A DNA stretch of 64,000 nucleotides, taken from positions 124,001 to 188,000 of the forward strand of contig NZ_CP011036.1 of assembly GCF_002221505.1 (NCBI RefSeq). Direction: 5' to 3'. The notes beneath the pieces were generated by a model that saw only the letters and a program-made list of their open reading frames with translations, was not told where the DNA came from and did not search any database. Source of the DNA: Pseudoalteromonas nigrifaciens. GTDB lineage: Bacteria; Pseudomonadota; Gammaproteobacteria; Enterobacterales; Alteromonadaceae. This document shows positions 1 through 12,318 of the stretch, piece after piece (the stretch's first letter is position 1; each line of letters opens with the position of its first letter). The position numbers were made by a program, and so were the translations under genes.

Positions 1-2
1 AT

Positions 3-518
3 CAAAAGCAAGCTAGCCGCGTCGCCAGTCTCGTATTAAACTTAGCATCAGAAGTAAATGAAAGCTGGCCAATAAAAACACTTAATGGGTTGCCTTTATT
101 AACGGCAGTTGCACAGCTTCATGAAATTGGTTTATTGATAGAGTATAAGCAGTATCACAAACACAGTGCTTATATTTTAAAAAATACTGAAATGCCAGGT
201 TTTTCGCAGTCAGAGCATAAAGTCATTGTTGCGGTAGCTAAAGGGCATCGCTCTGATCTTCAAAAAGGCTATTTTGATTCTCTTGGTGCAAATAGTGTAC
301 TTGCGCAGTATTTAGTAAGACTAATACGTATAGCTGTCATTTTATGTATGCGTCGCCAAGATGATGTACTCCCTGAGTTTGCGATAACTGTTAAAGACGA
401 TGTCTTAAATCTGCAGTTTGAAAATGACTGGTTGAAAAACCATCCATTAATGGCAAGCGAGCTGCAACAAGAATCTAAGCAGCAAGCGAAACTTGGCTGG
501 AAGCTCATAGTAAATTAA
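3..518 (+). CDS. Ppx/GppA family phosphatase, C-terminal part (5' end outside window)
   Basis: The reading frame is open from the left edge, so only about 171 C-terminal residues are present. They match the C-terminal HD-like half of exopolyphosphatase / guanosine pentaphosphatase proteins: a segment AQLHEIGLLIEY is followed by HKHSAYILKNTEMPGF and a VAKGHRSDL helix, the usual order in this family. Family members release phosphate from polyphosphate or convert pppGpp to ppGpp in the cytoplasm. The catalytic ASKHA domain lies outside the window, so Ppx and GppA cannot be told apart here. The first in-frame start-like codon (TTG at 90) is not the true start. An intrinsic terminator follows within 10 bases. 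Confidence 0.85.
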   Translation, partial: QKQASRVASLVLNLASEVNESWPIKTLNGLPLLTAVAQLHEIGLLIEYKQYHKHSAYILKNTEMPGFSQSEHKVIVAVAKGHRSDLQKGYFDSLGANSVLAQYLVRLIRIAVILCMRRQDDVLPEFAITVKDDVLNLQFENDWLKNHPLMASELQQESKQQAKLGWKLIVN

Positions 519-524
519 CTAAAC

Positions 525-544
525 AGGCCCATAAGGGCCTTTTT
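525..544 (+). terminator. Intrinsic terminator after ppx/gppA
   Basis: AGGCCC and GGGCCT form a 6-bp stem around a 4-base loop and run into TTTTT. It insulates the phosphatase gene from the rRNA promoters downstream. Confidence 0.8.
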
Positions 545-617
545 AGTGTTTAAAATAACCACTTGGTTTAAATATCAAGCGAACAGCGTTTTATTTTAAG
601 TTTTCTTTAAAAAACGC

Positions 618-645
618 TTGCGTAAAACTGGCTGCGCCCTATAAT
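618..645 (+). promoter_or_regulatory. rRNA operon promoter P1
   Basis: TTGCGT (618-623) and a perfect TATAAT (640-645) are separated by 16 bases, and an AT-rich tract upstream could act as an UP element. A GCGAC discriminator follows, as is usual for stringently controlled rRNA promoters. The 502 bases between 545 and 1047 hold this promoter, P2, the boxA-like element and the 16S leader, and no gene. Confidence 0.75.
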
Positions 646-750
646 GCGACCCCACTGAGACGGCAGACAGCAACGCTTAGCGAGGCAAGAGTCAATCAGT
701 GAGTCGAGTAAAACTTAAGTTTAGATTTTTATAAAGTTTACATTTAAGTG

Positions 751-778
751 TTGACAAAAAAATAGGAGAGCGTAATAT
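751..778 (+). promoter_or_regulatory. rRNA operon promoter P2
   Basis: A perfect TTGACA (751-756), a 16-base spacer and TAATAT (773-778), followed by a GC-rich discriminator (GCGC). It lies about 130 bases downstream of P1, the tandem layout known for gammaproteobacterial rrn operons. Confidence 0.75.
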
Positions 779-820
779 GCGCAGCCCTAGCGAGATAAAG
801 TTTTACTTTATTGTCGCAAC

Positions 821-832
821 GTTCTTTAACAA
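821..832 (+). promoter_or_regulatory. boxA-like antitermination element in the 16S leader
   Basis: GTTCTTTAACAA resembles the E. coli boxA core (TGCTCTTTAACA) and sits at the expected place between P2 and the 16S gene. It immediately precedes the 16S processing stem. Confidence 0.6.
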
Positions 833-840
833 TATAAAGC

Positions 841-859
841 AATCATCTGTGTGGGCACT
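841..859 (+). other. 5' arm of the 16S rRNA processing stem
   Basis: These 19 bases (AATCATCTGTGTGGGCACT) pair with 2609-2627 downstream of 16S, with a single G-U pair. They form the long duplex that RNase III cuts in known rrn operons. Confidence 0.75.
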
Positions 860-1047
860 CGTACAGATTGAGTTCTAACAGCCAAGCTTAGTTCGCTAAG
901 TAAGGCAAACAAATTAGAGTCTCAATTGAAAACTGAGTGACCAACAGAATAGTTATTTCGGTAATTATTCGGCACAGTCAATTCAATATCGAAAGATATT
1001 AAAATAAATTCAGAATTCATTGAGCTGTCGAAAGACATAAAACTTTT

Positions 1048-2583
<1,536 letters not shown>

Positions 2584-2883
2584 TACGATTTAGAACTTAT
2601 TTGTTCGTAGTGTCCACACAGATGATTGTTAATTAGTGCTTGTCCTTCGGGATAACTAATTAATATGCTCTTTAAAAATTTGGAAAAGCTGATAATAAAA
2701 TTCTGATGAATAACATTGTTATTTATCAAGAGTTTTCAAAAGTAAAAAAAGAATGGTAGCAGTACCATTCAGTGCCATTTAGTTAACTCTTATGAGTTGA
2801 TTGATTGGTATCTACTTTAGTATTCAATATTGACTTCTGGCGAAGTTAAACTGTCACACAACAAAGACCCGTTTGGGTTGTAT
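2584..2883 (+). other. 16S-23S spacer without tRNA genes; holds boxA
   Basis: This 300-base spacer holds no tRNA. It contains the 3' arm of the 16S stem (2609-2627), a boxA element TGCTCTTTA (2666-2674), and the 5' arm of the 23S processing stem. Segment 2810-2821 pairs perfectly with 5822-5833, 2850-2858 pairs with 5793-5801, and 2881-2890 pairs with 5764-5773. Spacers carrying tRNA-Ile/Ala or tRNA-Glu are common in other rrn copies of related genomes, so this is a tRNA-less type. Confidence 0.8.
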
Positions 2884-5772
<2,889 letters not shown>

Positions 5773-5915
5773 ACAACGCCAAACGCGTTTTATGTGACAG
5801 TTCAAGCAAGAAGTTAATATGACTAAAGTAGATATTTACGCAAAGACTTAAAAAATATTATCAGATATTTTCCAAATTCAGTTAATTTGTAGTGATACGA
5901 ATTAACGCCCTAATT

Positions 5916-6033
5916 TGCTTGGTAACAATAGCGTTTTGGACCCACCTGACCCCATGCCGAACTCAGTAGTGAAACGAAACAGCGCCGATGATAGTGTAGC
6001 ATTTGCTATGTGAAAGTAGGACATTGCCAGGCT
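5916..6033 (+). rRNA. rrf: 5S ribosomal RNA
   Basis: About 118 nt. The core ACCCACCTGACCCCATGCCG is typical of 5S. The ends TGCTTGG and CCAGGCT pair as helix I. It lies 143 bases after 23S and is followed directly by the operon terminator. Confidence 0.95.
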
Positions 6034-6046
6034 CCAAATTGTAGAA

Positions 6047-6075
6047 AGCCCGACTAGAAATAGTCGGGCTTTTTT
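6047..6075 (+). terminator. rRNA operon terminator
   Basis: AAGCCCGACTA and TAGTCGGGCTT form an 11-bp stem with a GAAA tetraloop, followed by TTTTTT. It lies 14 bases after the 5S gene. Confidence 0.9.
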
Positions 6076-6124
6076 ACGTCTGGAGAAAAGTGAAATGTGG
6101 GTGAGTAATGTACACAAGTCTCCC

Positions 6125-6155
6125 GCGTAGGTTGGGCGAGCGTAGCGACACCCGA
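6125..6155. repeat. Dispersed palindromic (REP-like) repeat, copy 1
   Basis: CGTAGGTTGGGCGAGCG followed by TAGCGACACCCGAC can fold with GTTGGG against CCCGAC. It resembles the reverse complement of 55545-55581, and both copies lie just beyond AGTAATGTAC. Both sit between genes, as expected for a REP-type element. Confidence 0.5.
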
Positions 6156-6290
6156 CACTCAAATCATAAAAACATCACCACTAGCCAATGAATGTGGTGC
6201 ATTTGCACTGTGACTCTCCACCGCTGTGGGCACTTACGACATTCTACTGCGTTGTCGCTACGAAGTAGCGCGCCGCCCCCAAATTGTAGA

Positions 6291-6320
6291 AAGCCCGAAT
6301 TTAACGATTCGGGCTTTTTT
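6291..6320 (+). terminator. Second copy of the rRNA terminator hairpin
   Basis: AAGCCCGAAT and ATTCGGGCTT enclose TTAACG and are followed by TTTTTT. It is part of the 64-base duplicate of the rRNA operon tail and lies between the operon and the converging tmcA gene, where it may act as a backup terminator. Confidence 0.7.
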
Positions 6321-6345
6321 AAGTCTGCAGAAAAGTGAAATGGCT

Positions 6346-8415
6346 TTATGAAGAAAGTTGCTTTGCGAGTATGTTTGTTGTGTTTCTAAACTGTTGTTCT
6401 AATTGCTTTTTGCCGCTGAGATTTAAATTTTTAATAAGTTGCTCATCGGTATGGTGTTGTAAAACTGTTTGAATTAAAAGTTGCTGCTGATTGGCTGCTA
6501 TCCTAGTAATTATAACAGGATTTTGGCTAATTAAACGCCAGAGAGTGGGGGAAATAGTAAAGCGGTTACTGCTGAGTTGCTGTGTAAATAACCTTAACGT
6601 ATCAGAAGCTATTACCTCATCATTAAATGAGCGCAGTAATGTGCTAACCAGTTGCCATTCTAATGACTTAAAATGGCTTAATAGGCCATAAAACAGCTCG
6701 TATTGAAACTGTTTAATCAGTGACTGTAAACTTTGTTGTGGTGCATTAAGAGATTTAACAACTAAAGTTGCGTGCTCAGCAGTGCTTTTGTCGCGCTGGT
6801 AACCTAATTTAACAGCATTAAAGCCTAGGCTTTGCCAAAAATTTAGCAATTGTGCAGTGGCACCAAAACTAGCACCAAACCAAGTACATTGTTCTTTTAC
6901 TTGTGACTCGCTATAGCTCAGTAATGCTTTTCCTAGGCCACAATAATGTGAGCTTGGATCAATTGCAATACGGACAACTCGCGCACTTAAATGAGTTAAA
7001 AAATCACTGTTAAAGCTAAGTTGTGCAAGTGTTTGCGCCATTAAATGGCCTTGTGGGCGGCGCTTACCACTTATAACTTGCTCAGTAAGTTCTTCACTTA
7101 AACCGCCTTCTATCGCGATTAAGCATACACCCACTAATTGCTTGTCTAATTTGCTTATAAATATGCGTTGCGATGGCGCATCTAACAACTGGCGTAAATC
7201 ATTCACACTACTTTGATAATGAGCAAGTGCAAGTAAAGCAACGACTTGGCACAATAGTGCTTCATCAGTTACGAGTTGTTGCTGAGTTACTTCACTATGC
7301 TTAGGAATCTGCGATTTATTGCTATTAGTCTCTTGATACTGTGCATCAAGTGCTAATAAACTGCGAATATGCTGCTCAAGTGGATCGTGCTTAGCAAAGC
7401 GCAATGGCTCATCAAGAGTAATTACTTTAGAAGCTTTGTAGTGGTTTTTAATATATTGACTAAAGCGAATTGTATAGCCTCTACCATTGCCTTCATAACC
7501 CACTAAGGTGCTTGCAAATACAATGCGAGGATAATGCGCTAACATGCTTAATAACATAGGCACTGGGATAGCAGCAGCTTCATCTACTAAGAGTACGTCA
7601 CACTCGGGAAGCTCATTTAACAGAGCGTCTGGCGCAATATATTGCATGTTAGCAAGCTGTTTTTGTAATGGATCGTAATTAACATTTAGCTGTGCAGCTA
7701 AGTGTTTAAAGCTGCTGTGTGTTGCTCTAAATTGAGTGGCGCAAATAATTACATTTTTATCAGCTAATTTTGCGGCTGCTAGGCCTAATGCGGCTGACTT
7801 TCCTCGGCCTCTATCTGCATTGAGCAGTAGCGGTCTATTGGCGCGACCATGAGCTACTTTTACTATTTGTGCTACGCAGTTTTTCTGCGGTTCAAAATCA
7901 ATATTACTGTGCAGGACATAGTTATAATTATTATTGATGCAGCCAAATTCTTCACTGTAATGCAAGGCCGGTAAGCTTTTAATAATAGAGCTGAAACGCT
8001 GATTGAATAAACTATATTGATTGCTGTGGCCATGAGACTGGACACTTTTTAATGCGGGATCTTGCCAGTTATTTAGGTTACCCAGCTCAGGAAGTAATAC
8101 AAACAATACTCCGCCAGCTCTAACTGTACCAGCAATTGCGGCCAACTTATCGGGGTATAAGCCACTAAAGCCATCGTAAATGGCGTGGGTAAATTCTTGT
8201 CCTAATATTTGGTGAATGTGTGCAGGCCATTGAGCATTTTTAAGTGCACAATGTTTAGATAGAGTAAGTGTATTAGTATTTTGTACTAGTGAGTTTGTCA
8301 GCTCATAGCACCAATTATCATTGCCAGTAACAAGCACTAGCTGGCGGTGATGCGCGCCAGCTAATTGTTGTTCTAGTTGTATGAGTTGCTTTTTATATAG
8401 CTTGTAGTCTTGCAT
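6346..8415 (-). CDS. tmcA: tRNA(Met) cytidine acetyltransferase TmcA
   Basis: A 689-residue enzyme that makes N4-acetylcytidine at the wobble base of elongator tRNA-Met, using acetyl-CoA and ATP. The domain order fits the family: an N-terminal DUF1726-like part (1-180), a RecD-like helicase with Walker A DRGRGKS at 201-207 and Walker B LLVDEAAAIP near 275, the conserved STLVGYEGNGRG segment, then a GNAT acetyltransferase domain (about 410-560) and a C-terminal tail. The start overlaps the end of uvrD by 23 bases, so the two genes are very probably co-transcribed. It converges on the rRNA operon. Confidence 0.95.
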   Translation of the reverse strand: MQDYKLYKKQLIQLEQQLAGAHHRQLVLVTGNDNWCYELTNSLVQNTNTLTLSKHCALKNAQWPAHIHQILGQEFTHAIYDGFSGLYPDKLAAIAGTVRAGGVLFVLLPELGNLNNWQDPALKSVQSHGHSNQYSLFNQRFSSIIKSLPALHYSEEFGCINNNYNYVLHSNIDFEPQKNCVAQIVKVAHGRANRPLLLNADRGRGKSAALGLAAAKLADKNVIICATQFRATHSSFKHLAAQLNVNYDPLQKQLANMQYIAPDALLNELPECDVLLVDEAAAIPVPMLLSMLAHYPRIVFASTLVGYEGNGRGYTIRFSQYIKNHYKASKVITLDEPLRFAKHDPLEQHIRSLLALDAQYQETNSNKSQIPKHSEVTQQQLVTDEALLCQVVALLALAHYQSSVNDLRQLLDAPSQRIFISKLDKQLVGVCLIAIEGGLSEELTEQVISGKRRPQGHLMAQTLAQLSFNSDFLTHLSARVVRIAIDPSSHYCGLGKALLSYSESQVKEQCTWFGASFGATAQLLNFWQSLGFNAVKLGYQRDKSTAEHATLVVKSLNAPQQSLQSLIKQFQYELFYGLLSHFKSLEWQLVSTLLRSFNDEVIASDTLRLFTQQLSSNRFTISPTLWRLISQNPVIITRIAANQQQLLIQTVLQHHTDEQLIKNLNLSGKKQLEQQFRNTTNILAKQLSS

Positions 8416-10558
8416 ATGCCGTTACTAACCACTTACTACCTAAATCATCAAAGTTGACTTGTACGCGAGATTGCGCACCCGCACCTTCGTAATTAAGTAC
8501 TGTACCAATACCAAATTTAGCATGCAGTACACGTTGCCCCAAGTTAAAGCCGCTATCTTCAAATGCAGCGTGACTAACTGATGCGCTAAAACGCCCTGCA
8601 GCGGGTGGTCGAGATACTTGGGTTTTAATACGAATTTCTTCAACACAGTCCTCGGGAATTTCCCGTAAAAAGCGCGATGGTGTATGGTATTTTTCTTGTC
8701 CATATAAACGACGGCTTTCGGCATGGCTAATATATAGTTTATCCATAGCGCGGGTCATACCTACATAACAAAGGCGGCGTTCTTCTTCTAAACGGCCAGA
8801 CTCTTCATTACTTTGTTGAGAAGGGAACATACCTTCCTCTACGCCAACCATAAACACTAACGGAAATTCTAAACCTTTAGCTGAGTGCAATGTCATCATT
8901 TGTACGGCGTCTTCGTGCTCTTCTGCTTGTCCTTCACCAGATTCAAGCGAGGTATGCGCTAAAAAGCCTTGTAGAGGAGAGCTATATTCTTCTTCCTCAG
9001 GCAATTCGTACTGATCGCAAGCGCTAATAAGTTCTTCTAAGTTTTCTACTCGGGCACGGCCTTTTTCACCTTTTTCGGCTTGGTACATTGCCATTAACCC
9101 AGAAGTTTGAATAACGTACTTAGCTTGCTCATGTAGCGTTAGATCGCTAATTTTATCTTCAATATGCTCTACTAGTTCGACAAACTTACTCACTGCACCA
9201 GAAGCGCGGCCAGATAAATGTTGTTGCTCTACAATTGCTTTTGCTGCATACCAAAGTGGTAACGATTCGGCGCGTGCACAGTCGCGTATATGGCTTAGCG
9301 TTTTATCGCCAATACCACGAGCTGGAGTATTAATTACTCGTTCAAATGCAGCATCGTCTTGACGGTTACCTATTATGCGTAAGTACGACAGGGCGTCTTT
9401 AATTTCTTGGCGTTCGAAGAATCGCATGCCGCCATAAATACGATACTTTAGGCCTTCTTGTAGCATGGCTTCTTCGAGTACACGTGATTGCGCATTACTT
9501 CTATATAAAATAGCCGCATCTTGCAGCGCATTGCCGGCATTTAACCAACTACGCAGTTTACTACTTACAAAACGCGCTTCGTCTAGCTCGTTAAATGCGG
9601 CGTAAATAGAAATAGGTTCGCCCTCGTTACCGTCGGTCCATAAGCTTTTACCCATACGCTCTGAGTTATTTTGGATCAGGGCATTTGAGGCTTTTAATAT
9701 AGTGGCGGTAGAGCGATAGTTTTGCTCAAGACGAATGGTCTCTGCGCTAAAGTCAGTTAAAAAACGTTTAATGTTTTCTATTTTTGCACCGCGCCAACCA
9801 TAGATACTCTGATCGTCATCGCCAACAATCATAATACTATTGGAGTCGCCAGCAAGTAGTTTTAACCATGCGTATTGTATGGTGTTGGTGTCTTGAAACT
9901 CGTCTACTAACATGTGTGCAAAGCGCTGTTGATAATGGCGCAGTAGTGTAGGGTTGTTTTTGAGTACTTCGTAGCTGCGCAGTAGTATTTCGGCAAAATC
10001 GACTAAGCCTGCTCTGTCGCATGCTTCTTGATACGCCGCGTACACGCGCAGCATCATTTGCTCGTTAATATCGTAGGCTTGAATATCTTTAGGGCGAAGT
10101 GCTTCATCTTTTTTAGCGCTTATGTACCAACCAAACTGTTTAGCGGGCCATTTTTTATCATCAATATTCATCGATTTTAATAAACGTTTGATCATACGTA
10201 GCTGATCGTCTGAGTCTAAAATTTGAAATGCTTCGGGTAATTTTGCTTCACGGTGGTGCGCGCGTAAAATACGGTGCGACAAACCATGGAAAGTACCAAT
10301 CCACATACCACCAACCGGCGCTTTTAGCGTCTCTTCAACGCGAGTACGCATCTCTTTAGCTGCTTTATTAGTAAAGGTAACCGCAAAAATACTATACGCT
10401 GAGGCTTGCTCAACTTGCATTAGCCAAGCAATACGATGAACCAACACTCGTGTTTTACCAGACCCAGCACCTGCTAATACCAGCATGTTTTGTAGTGGGG
10501 CTGCAACGGCATCGCGTTGTTTGTCGTTTAAGCCATCGAGTAATTGTGAAACGTCCAT
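8393..10558 (-). CDS. uvrD: DNA helicase II UvrD
   Basis: A 721-residue superfamily 1A 3'-5' helicase acting in nucleotide excision repair and methyl-directed mismatch repair. All family motifs are visible: Walker A AGAGSGKT near residue 30, VDEFQDTN, GDDDQSIYGWRG, LEQNYRS, MTLHSAKGLEFPLVF and YVGMTRA. The C-terminal Tudor-like segment GQRVLHAKFGIGTVL, typical of UvrD and PcrA, is also present. The length equals E. coli UvrD (720). A LexA box lies 67 bases upstream, so DNA damage control is expected, and tmcA follows in the same transcript. Confidence 0.97.
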   Translation of the reverse strand: MDVSQLLDGLNDKQRDAVAAPLQNMLVLAGAGSGKTRVLVHRIAWLMQVEQASAYSIFAVTFTNKAAKEMRTRVEETLKAPVGGMWIGTFHGLSHRILRAHHREAKLPEAFQILDSDDQLRMIKRLLKSMNIDDKKWPAKQFGWYISAKKDEALRPKDIQAYDINEQMMLRVYAAYQEACDRAGLVDFAEILLRSYEVLKNNPTLLRHYQQRFAHMLVDEFQDTNTIQYAWLKLLAGDSNSIMIVGDDDQSIYGWRGAKIENIKRFLTDFSAETIRLEQNYRSTATILKASNALIQNNSERMGKSLWTDGNEGEPISIYAAFNELDEARFVSSKLRSWLNAGNALQDAAILYRSNAQSRVLEEAMLQEGLKYRIYGGMRFFERQEIKDALSYLRIIGNRQDDAAFERVINTPARGIGDKTLSHIRDCARAESLPLWYAAKAIVEQQHLSGRASGAVSKFVELVEHIEDKISDLTLHEQAKYVIQTSGLMAMYQAEKGEKGRARVENLEELISACDQYELPEEEEYSSPLQGFLAHTSLESGEGQAEEHEDAVQMMTLHSAKGLEFPLVFMVGVEEGMFPSQQSNEESGRLEEERRLCYVGMTRAMDKLYISHAESRRLYGQEKYHTPSRFLREIPEDCVEEIRIKTQVSRPPAAGRFSASVSHAAFEDSGFNLGQRVLHAKFGIGTVLNYEGAGAQSRVQVNFDDLGSKWLVTAYARLQAI

Positions 10559-10871
10559 CGTTACGCCTTTTTAATCAATAATGCGGGCAGTATAGCAGGT
10601 GTTTTTGTTAGGCTAAATAAAATACTGTTTTTATACACAGCTATTCATAAAATTATGTTCTAAACTAGTAGCTTGATAGCAAATCAAAAAAGAAAAAGGT
10701 TAAAAAGATATAATAAAAATTGCTAATTTGACCTCAATTTAGTAAAAATCACCACAGCGTTAAACTGATAAAAATACAACTATATGATTTGTAACATTTA
10801 TTAAATTGGCATAGAGTGTGTAAGTAATTCTATAGCTAAAATATAAAATTAAATAAACTACAGAGGTTAGT
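10559..10871. other. Divergent intergenic region, uvrD / small membrane protein
   Basis: These 313 AT-rich bases carry the LexA box for uvrD (10623-10642) and must hold the promoter of the gene at 10872. I see no reliable -35/-10 pair for that gene and no RNA gene. Confidence 0.5.
10623..10642. promoter_or_regulatory. LexA (SOS) box upstream of uvrD
   Basis: CTGT (10625-10628), eight bases TTTTATAC, then ACAG (10637-10640) match the gammaproteobacterial LexA consensus CTGT-N8-ACAG exactly, with a TA before it. E. coli uvrD is a known SOS gene with a LexA box, so the placement is as expected. Confidence 0.85.
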
Positions 10872-11090
10872 ATGTCAGGACAAGGTTCAGGCGGTAACGT
10901 AATCGCAGCATTATGTAATATATTTTTCCCGGGGTTGGGGCAGCTAGTGCAAGGGCGTATTCTTGCCGCGCTTATATTCGCTATATTATTTTTTGGTGGT
11001 GCGGCATTATGGTTTTTAATTGTGCCAGGAATAATTGCCGCTATTGTATATGTTTGGGCAATTATTGATGCAGCACGTTATAGATCGTGA
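10872..11090 (+). CDS. Small membrane protein with FPGLGQ motif
   Basis: A 72-residue protein with a glycine-rich N-terminus and two hydrophobic stretches (about 10-22 and 30-65). The FFPGLGQLVQGR motif resembles the short segment that precedes helices in TM2-like small membrane proteins. The function is unknown. AGAGG lies 6 bases before the ATG. A terminator follows directly, so it is transcribed alone. Confidence 0.75.
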   Translation: MSGQGSGGNVIAALCNIFFPGLGQLVQGRILAALIFAILFFGGAALWFLIVPGIIAAIVYVWAIIDAARYRS

Positions 11091-11113
11091 CGTAATTAAT
11101 ATTAAAGCTTTAT

Positions 11114-11139
11114 AAAATAGCGCCTTTTGGCGCTATTTT
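11114..11139 (+). terminator. Terminator after the FPGLGQ membrane protein
   Basis: AAAATAGCGCC and GGCGCTATTTT pair over 11 bp around TTTT. It also argues against any start of the next gene upstream of about 11140. Confidence 0.85.
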
Positions 11140-11204
11140 GCTTTTTAGCGTCTGCAGCTATTTACGTATATAATTGCGCAACTAACGATTTAAAAGCGAT
11201 ACGT

Positions 11205-11573
11205 ATGGAATATCAATTTATTCGCGATCCAATTAGCGGATTACGCATTAAAATAAGTAGCGAGCATGCCATAATTGGCCGCTGGTTAAACGAAGAAATA
11301 GGCAAAGATAAAATAGCTATGGTGCAAGCGCTTATTGCATCGGTGAGTTCAAGCTTTGAGCCTTTAACGCTAAAGGGCCAAGAAATAGATTTAATTTTAA
11401 CGAAAGACGAAGCTCTATTTGAAGCCCATGCTCTGCACCAAGACAGTGAAGATCTTATGGCTTATCAAGACGACGATTTAATGCTTGAAGAAAATGGCCT
11501 AAGCAGTGGTTGTGGTTTTGAAGATTTTATAGACCTAATAAACTCATGGCATGAGTTTACGACTTCAAGATAA
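11205..11573 (+). CDS. yacL: YacL / UPF0231 family protein
   Basis: A 122-residue acidic cytosolic protein. The N-terminus MEYQFIRDPISGLRIKIS, the GRWLNEEIG motif and the C-terminal CGFEDFIDLINSW match the E. coli YacL pattern, a family without a firm biochemical role. The frame is open from 11127, but that extension would begin inside a terminator and reads as an unrelated hydrophobic stretch, so I chose the ATG at 11205. No Shine-Dalgarno sequence stands out. Confidence 0.85.
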   Translation: MEYQFIRDPISGLRIKISSEHAIIGRWLNEEIGKDKIAMVQALIASVSSSFEPLTLKGQEIDLILTKDEALFEAHALHQDSEDLMAYQDDDLMLEENGLSSGCGFEDFIDLINSWHEFTTSR

Positions 11574-11679
11574 ACATAGTTAGCACGCTAATGAAAATAT
11601 ACAGCAATGCACAACAAGCATTTTATCTGTATTATTACACTAATGAAAATTTAGCTAATCAAAAACGACAGGAATTGAT

Positions 11680-12303
11680 ATGTCTGCCAATTTAAACAAA
11701 CTAGTAGTGATGCTAGAAATGCAAAATGCCATGAATACCAAAGTACATGACCAATGGTTTAGCCAAGGGTTTGATTGGTACAGAGCCATTTGGGTTGAGT
11801 GTGCAGAAATGCTCGATCATTACGGTTGGAAATGGTGGAAAAAACAAACGCCTGATACCGAACAAGTTATTTTAGAGTTAGTGGATATTTTTCATTTTGG
11901 CTTGTCACTCAGAATTGACGGTATCACCAGCTACGAAAAAATAGCTAAACAGCTTGAGCTAGAATTAAGCACTGCCCATCAAGCCGATGACTTTAAGCAA
12001 ACACTGGAAGTATTGGCGGCATCTGCTGTCGCAGATAAAACTTTTAATGCGGCTGCTTTTGCAGGTTGTATGGCACAAATAGGTATGAATATTGACGATT
12101 TATACCGAGGTTATGTAGGTAAAAATACCTTAAACTTTTTCCGCCAAGATCATGGCTATAAAGATGGCAGTTACATTAAAGTGTGGGATGGCCAAGAAGA
12201 TAACGAGCATTTAGTAGAAGTTGTTAAAAGCCTTAATACCGAACATGCAGATTTTGCAAAATTAGTGTACGAAGGCTTAGAGGCACGATATCCAACAAAA
12301 TAG
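11680..12303 (+). CDS. Dimeric (all-alpha) dUTP diphosphatase
   Basis: 207 residues of the dUTPase_2 type in the all-alpha NTP pyrophosphatase superfamily, hydrolysing dUTP to dUMP and pyrophosphate. This keeps uracil out of DNA and feeds dTMP synthesis. The metal-binding helices are visible as WVECAEMLDHYGW (ExxE-like) and ELVDIFHFGLS (ExxD). The DHGYKDGSYIKVWDG segment near 165 matches the conserved C-terminal substrate loop. CAGGA precedes the ATG. It is unrelated in fold to trimeric Dut. It converges on yrfG with a 15-base gap. Confidence 0.88.
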   Translation: MSANLNKLVVMLEMQNAMNTKVHDQWFSQGFDWYRAIWVECAEMLDHYGWKWWKKQTPDTEQVILELVDIFHFGLSLRIDGITSYEKIAKQLELELSTAHQADDFKQTLEVLAASAVADKTFNAAAFAGCMAQIGMNIDDLYRGYVGKNTLNFFRQDHGYKDGSYIKVWDGQEDNEHLVEVVKSLNTEHADFAKLVYEGLEARYPTK

Positions 12304-12318
12304 TTTGCGCTAAAATAA

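Larger units (their letters stand above)
6076..6345. other. Intergenic region with a duplicated rRNA terminator segment and a palindromic repeat
   Basis: I see no gene here. Positions 6279-6342 repeat 6034-6097 at the same 64-base length. Only the hairpin tip (10 bases) and a few single bases differ, and pairing is preserved in both. A palindromic repeat (6125-6155) lies between the two copies and has a relative at 55545-55581. A small hairpin CGCTAC-GAA-GTAGCG is at 6256-6270. Confidence 0.7.

Noticed and set aside
8440..8724. Minus-strand frame of 94 codons in another frame within uvrD
   Set aside because: It is inside a certain uvrD coding region on the same strand with an implausible amino acid composition.
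11127..11204. N-terminal extension of the YacL homologue
   Set aside because: The extra 26 codons begin inside a terminator hairpin and read as a hydrophobic stretch absent from the family.
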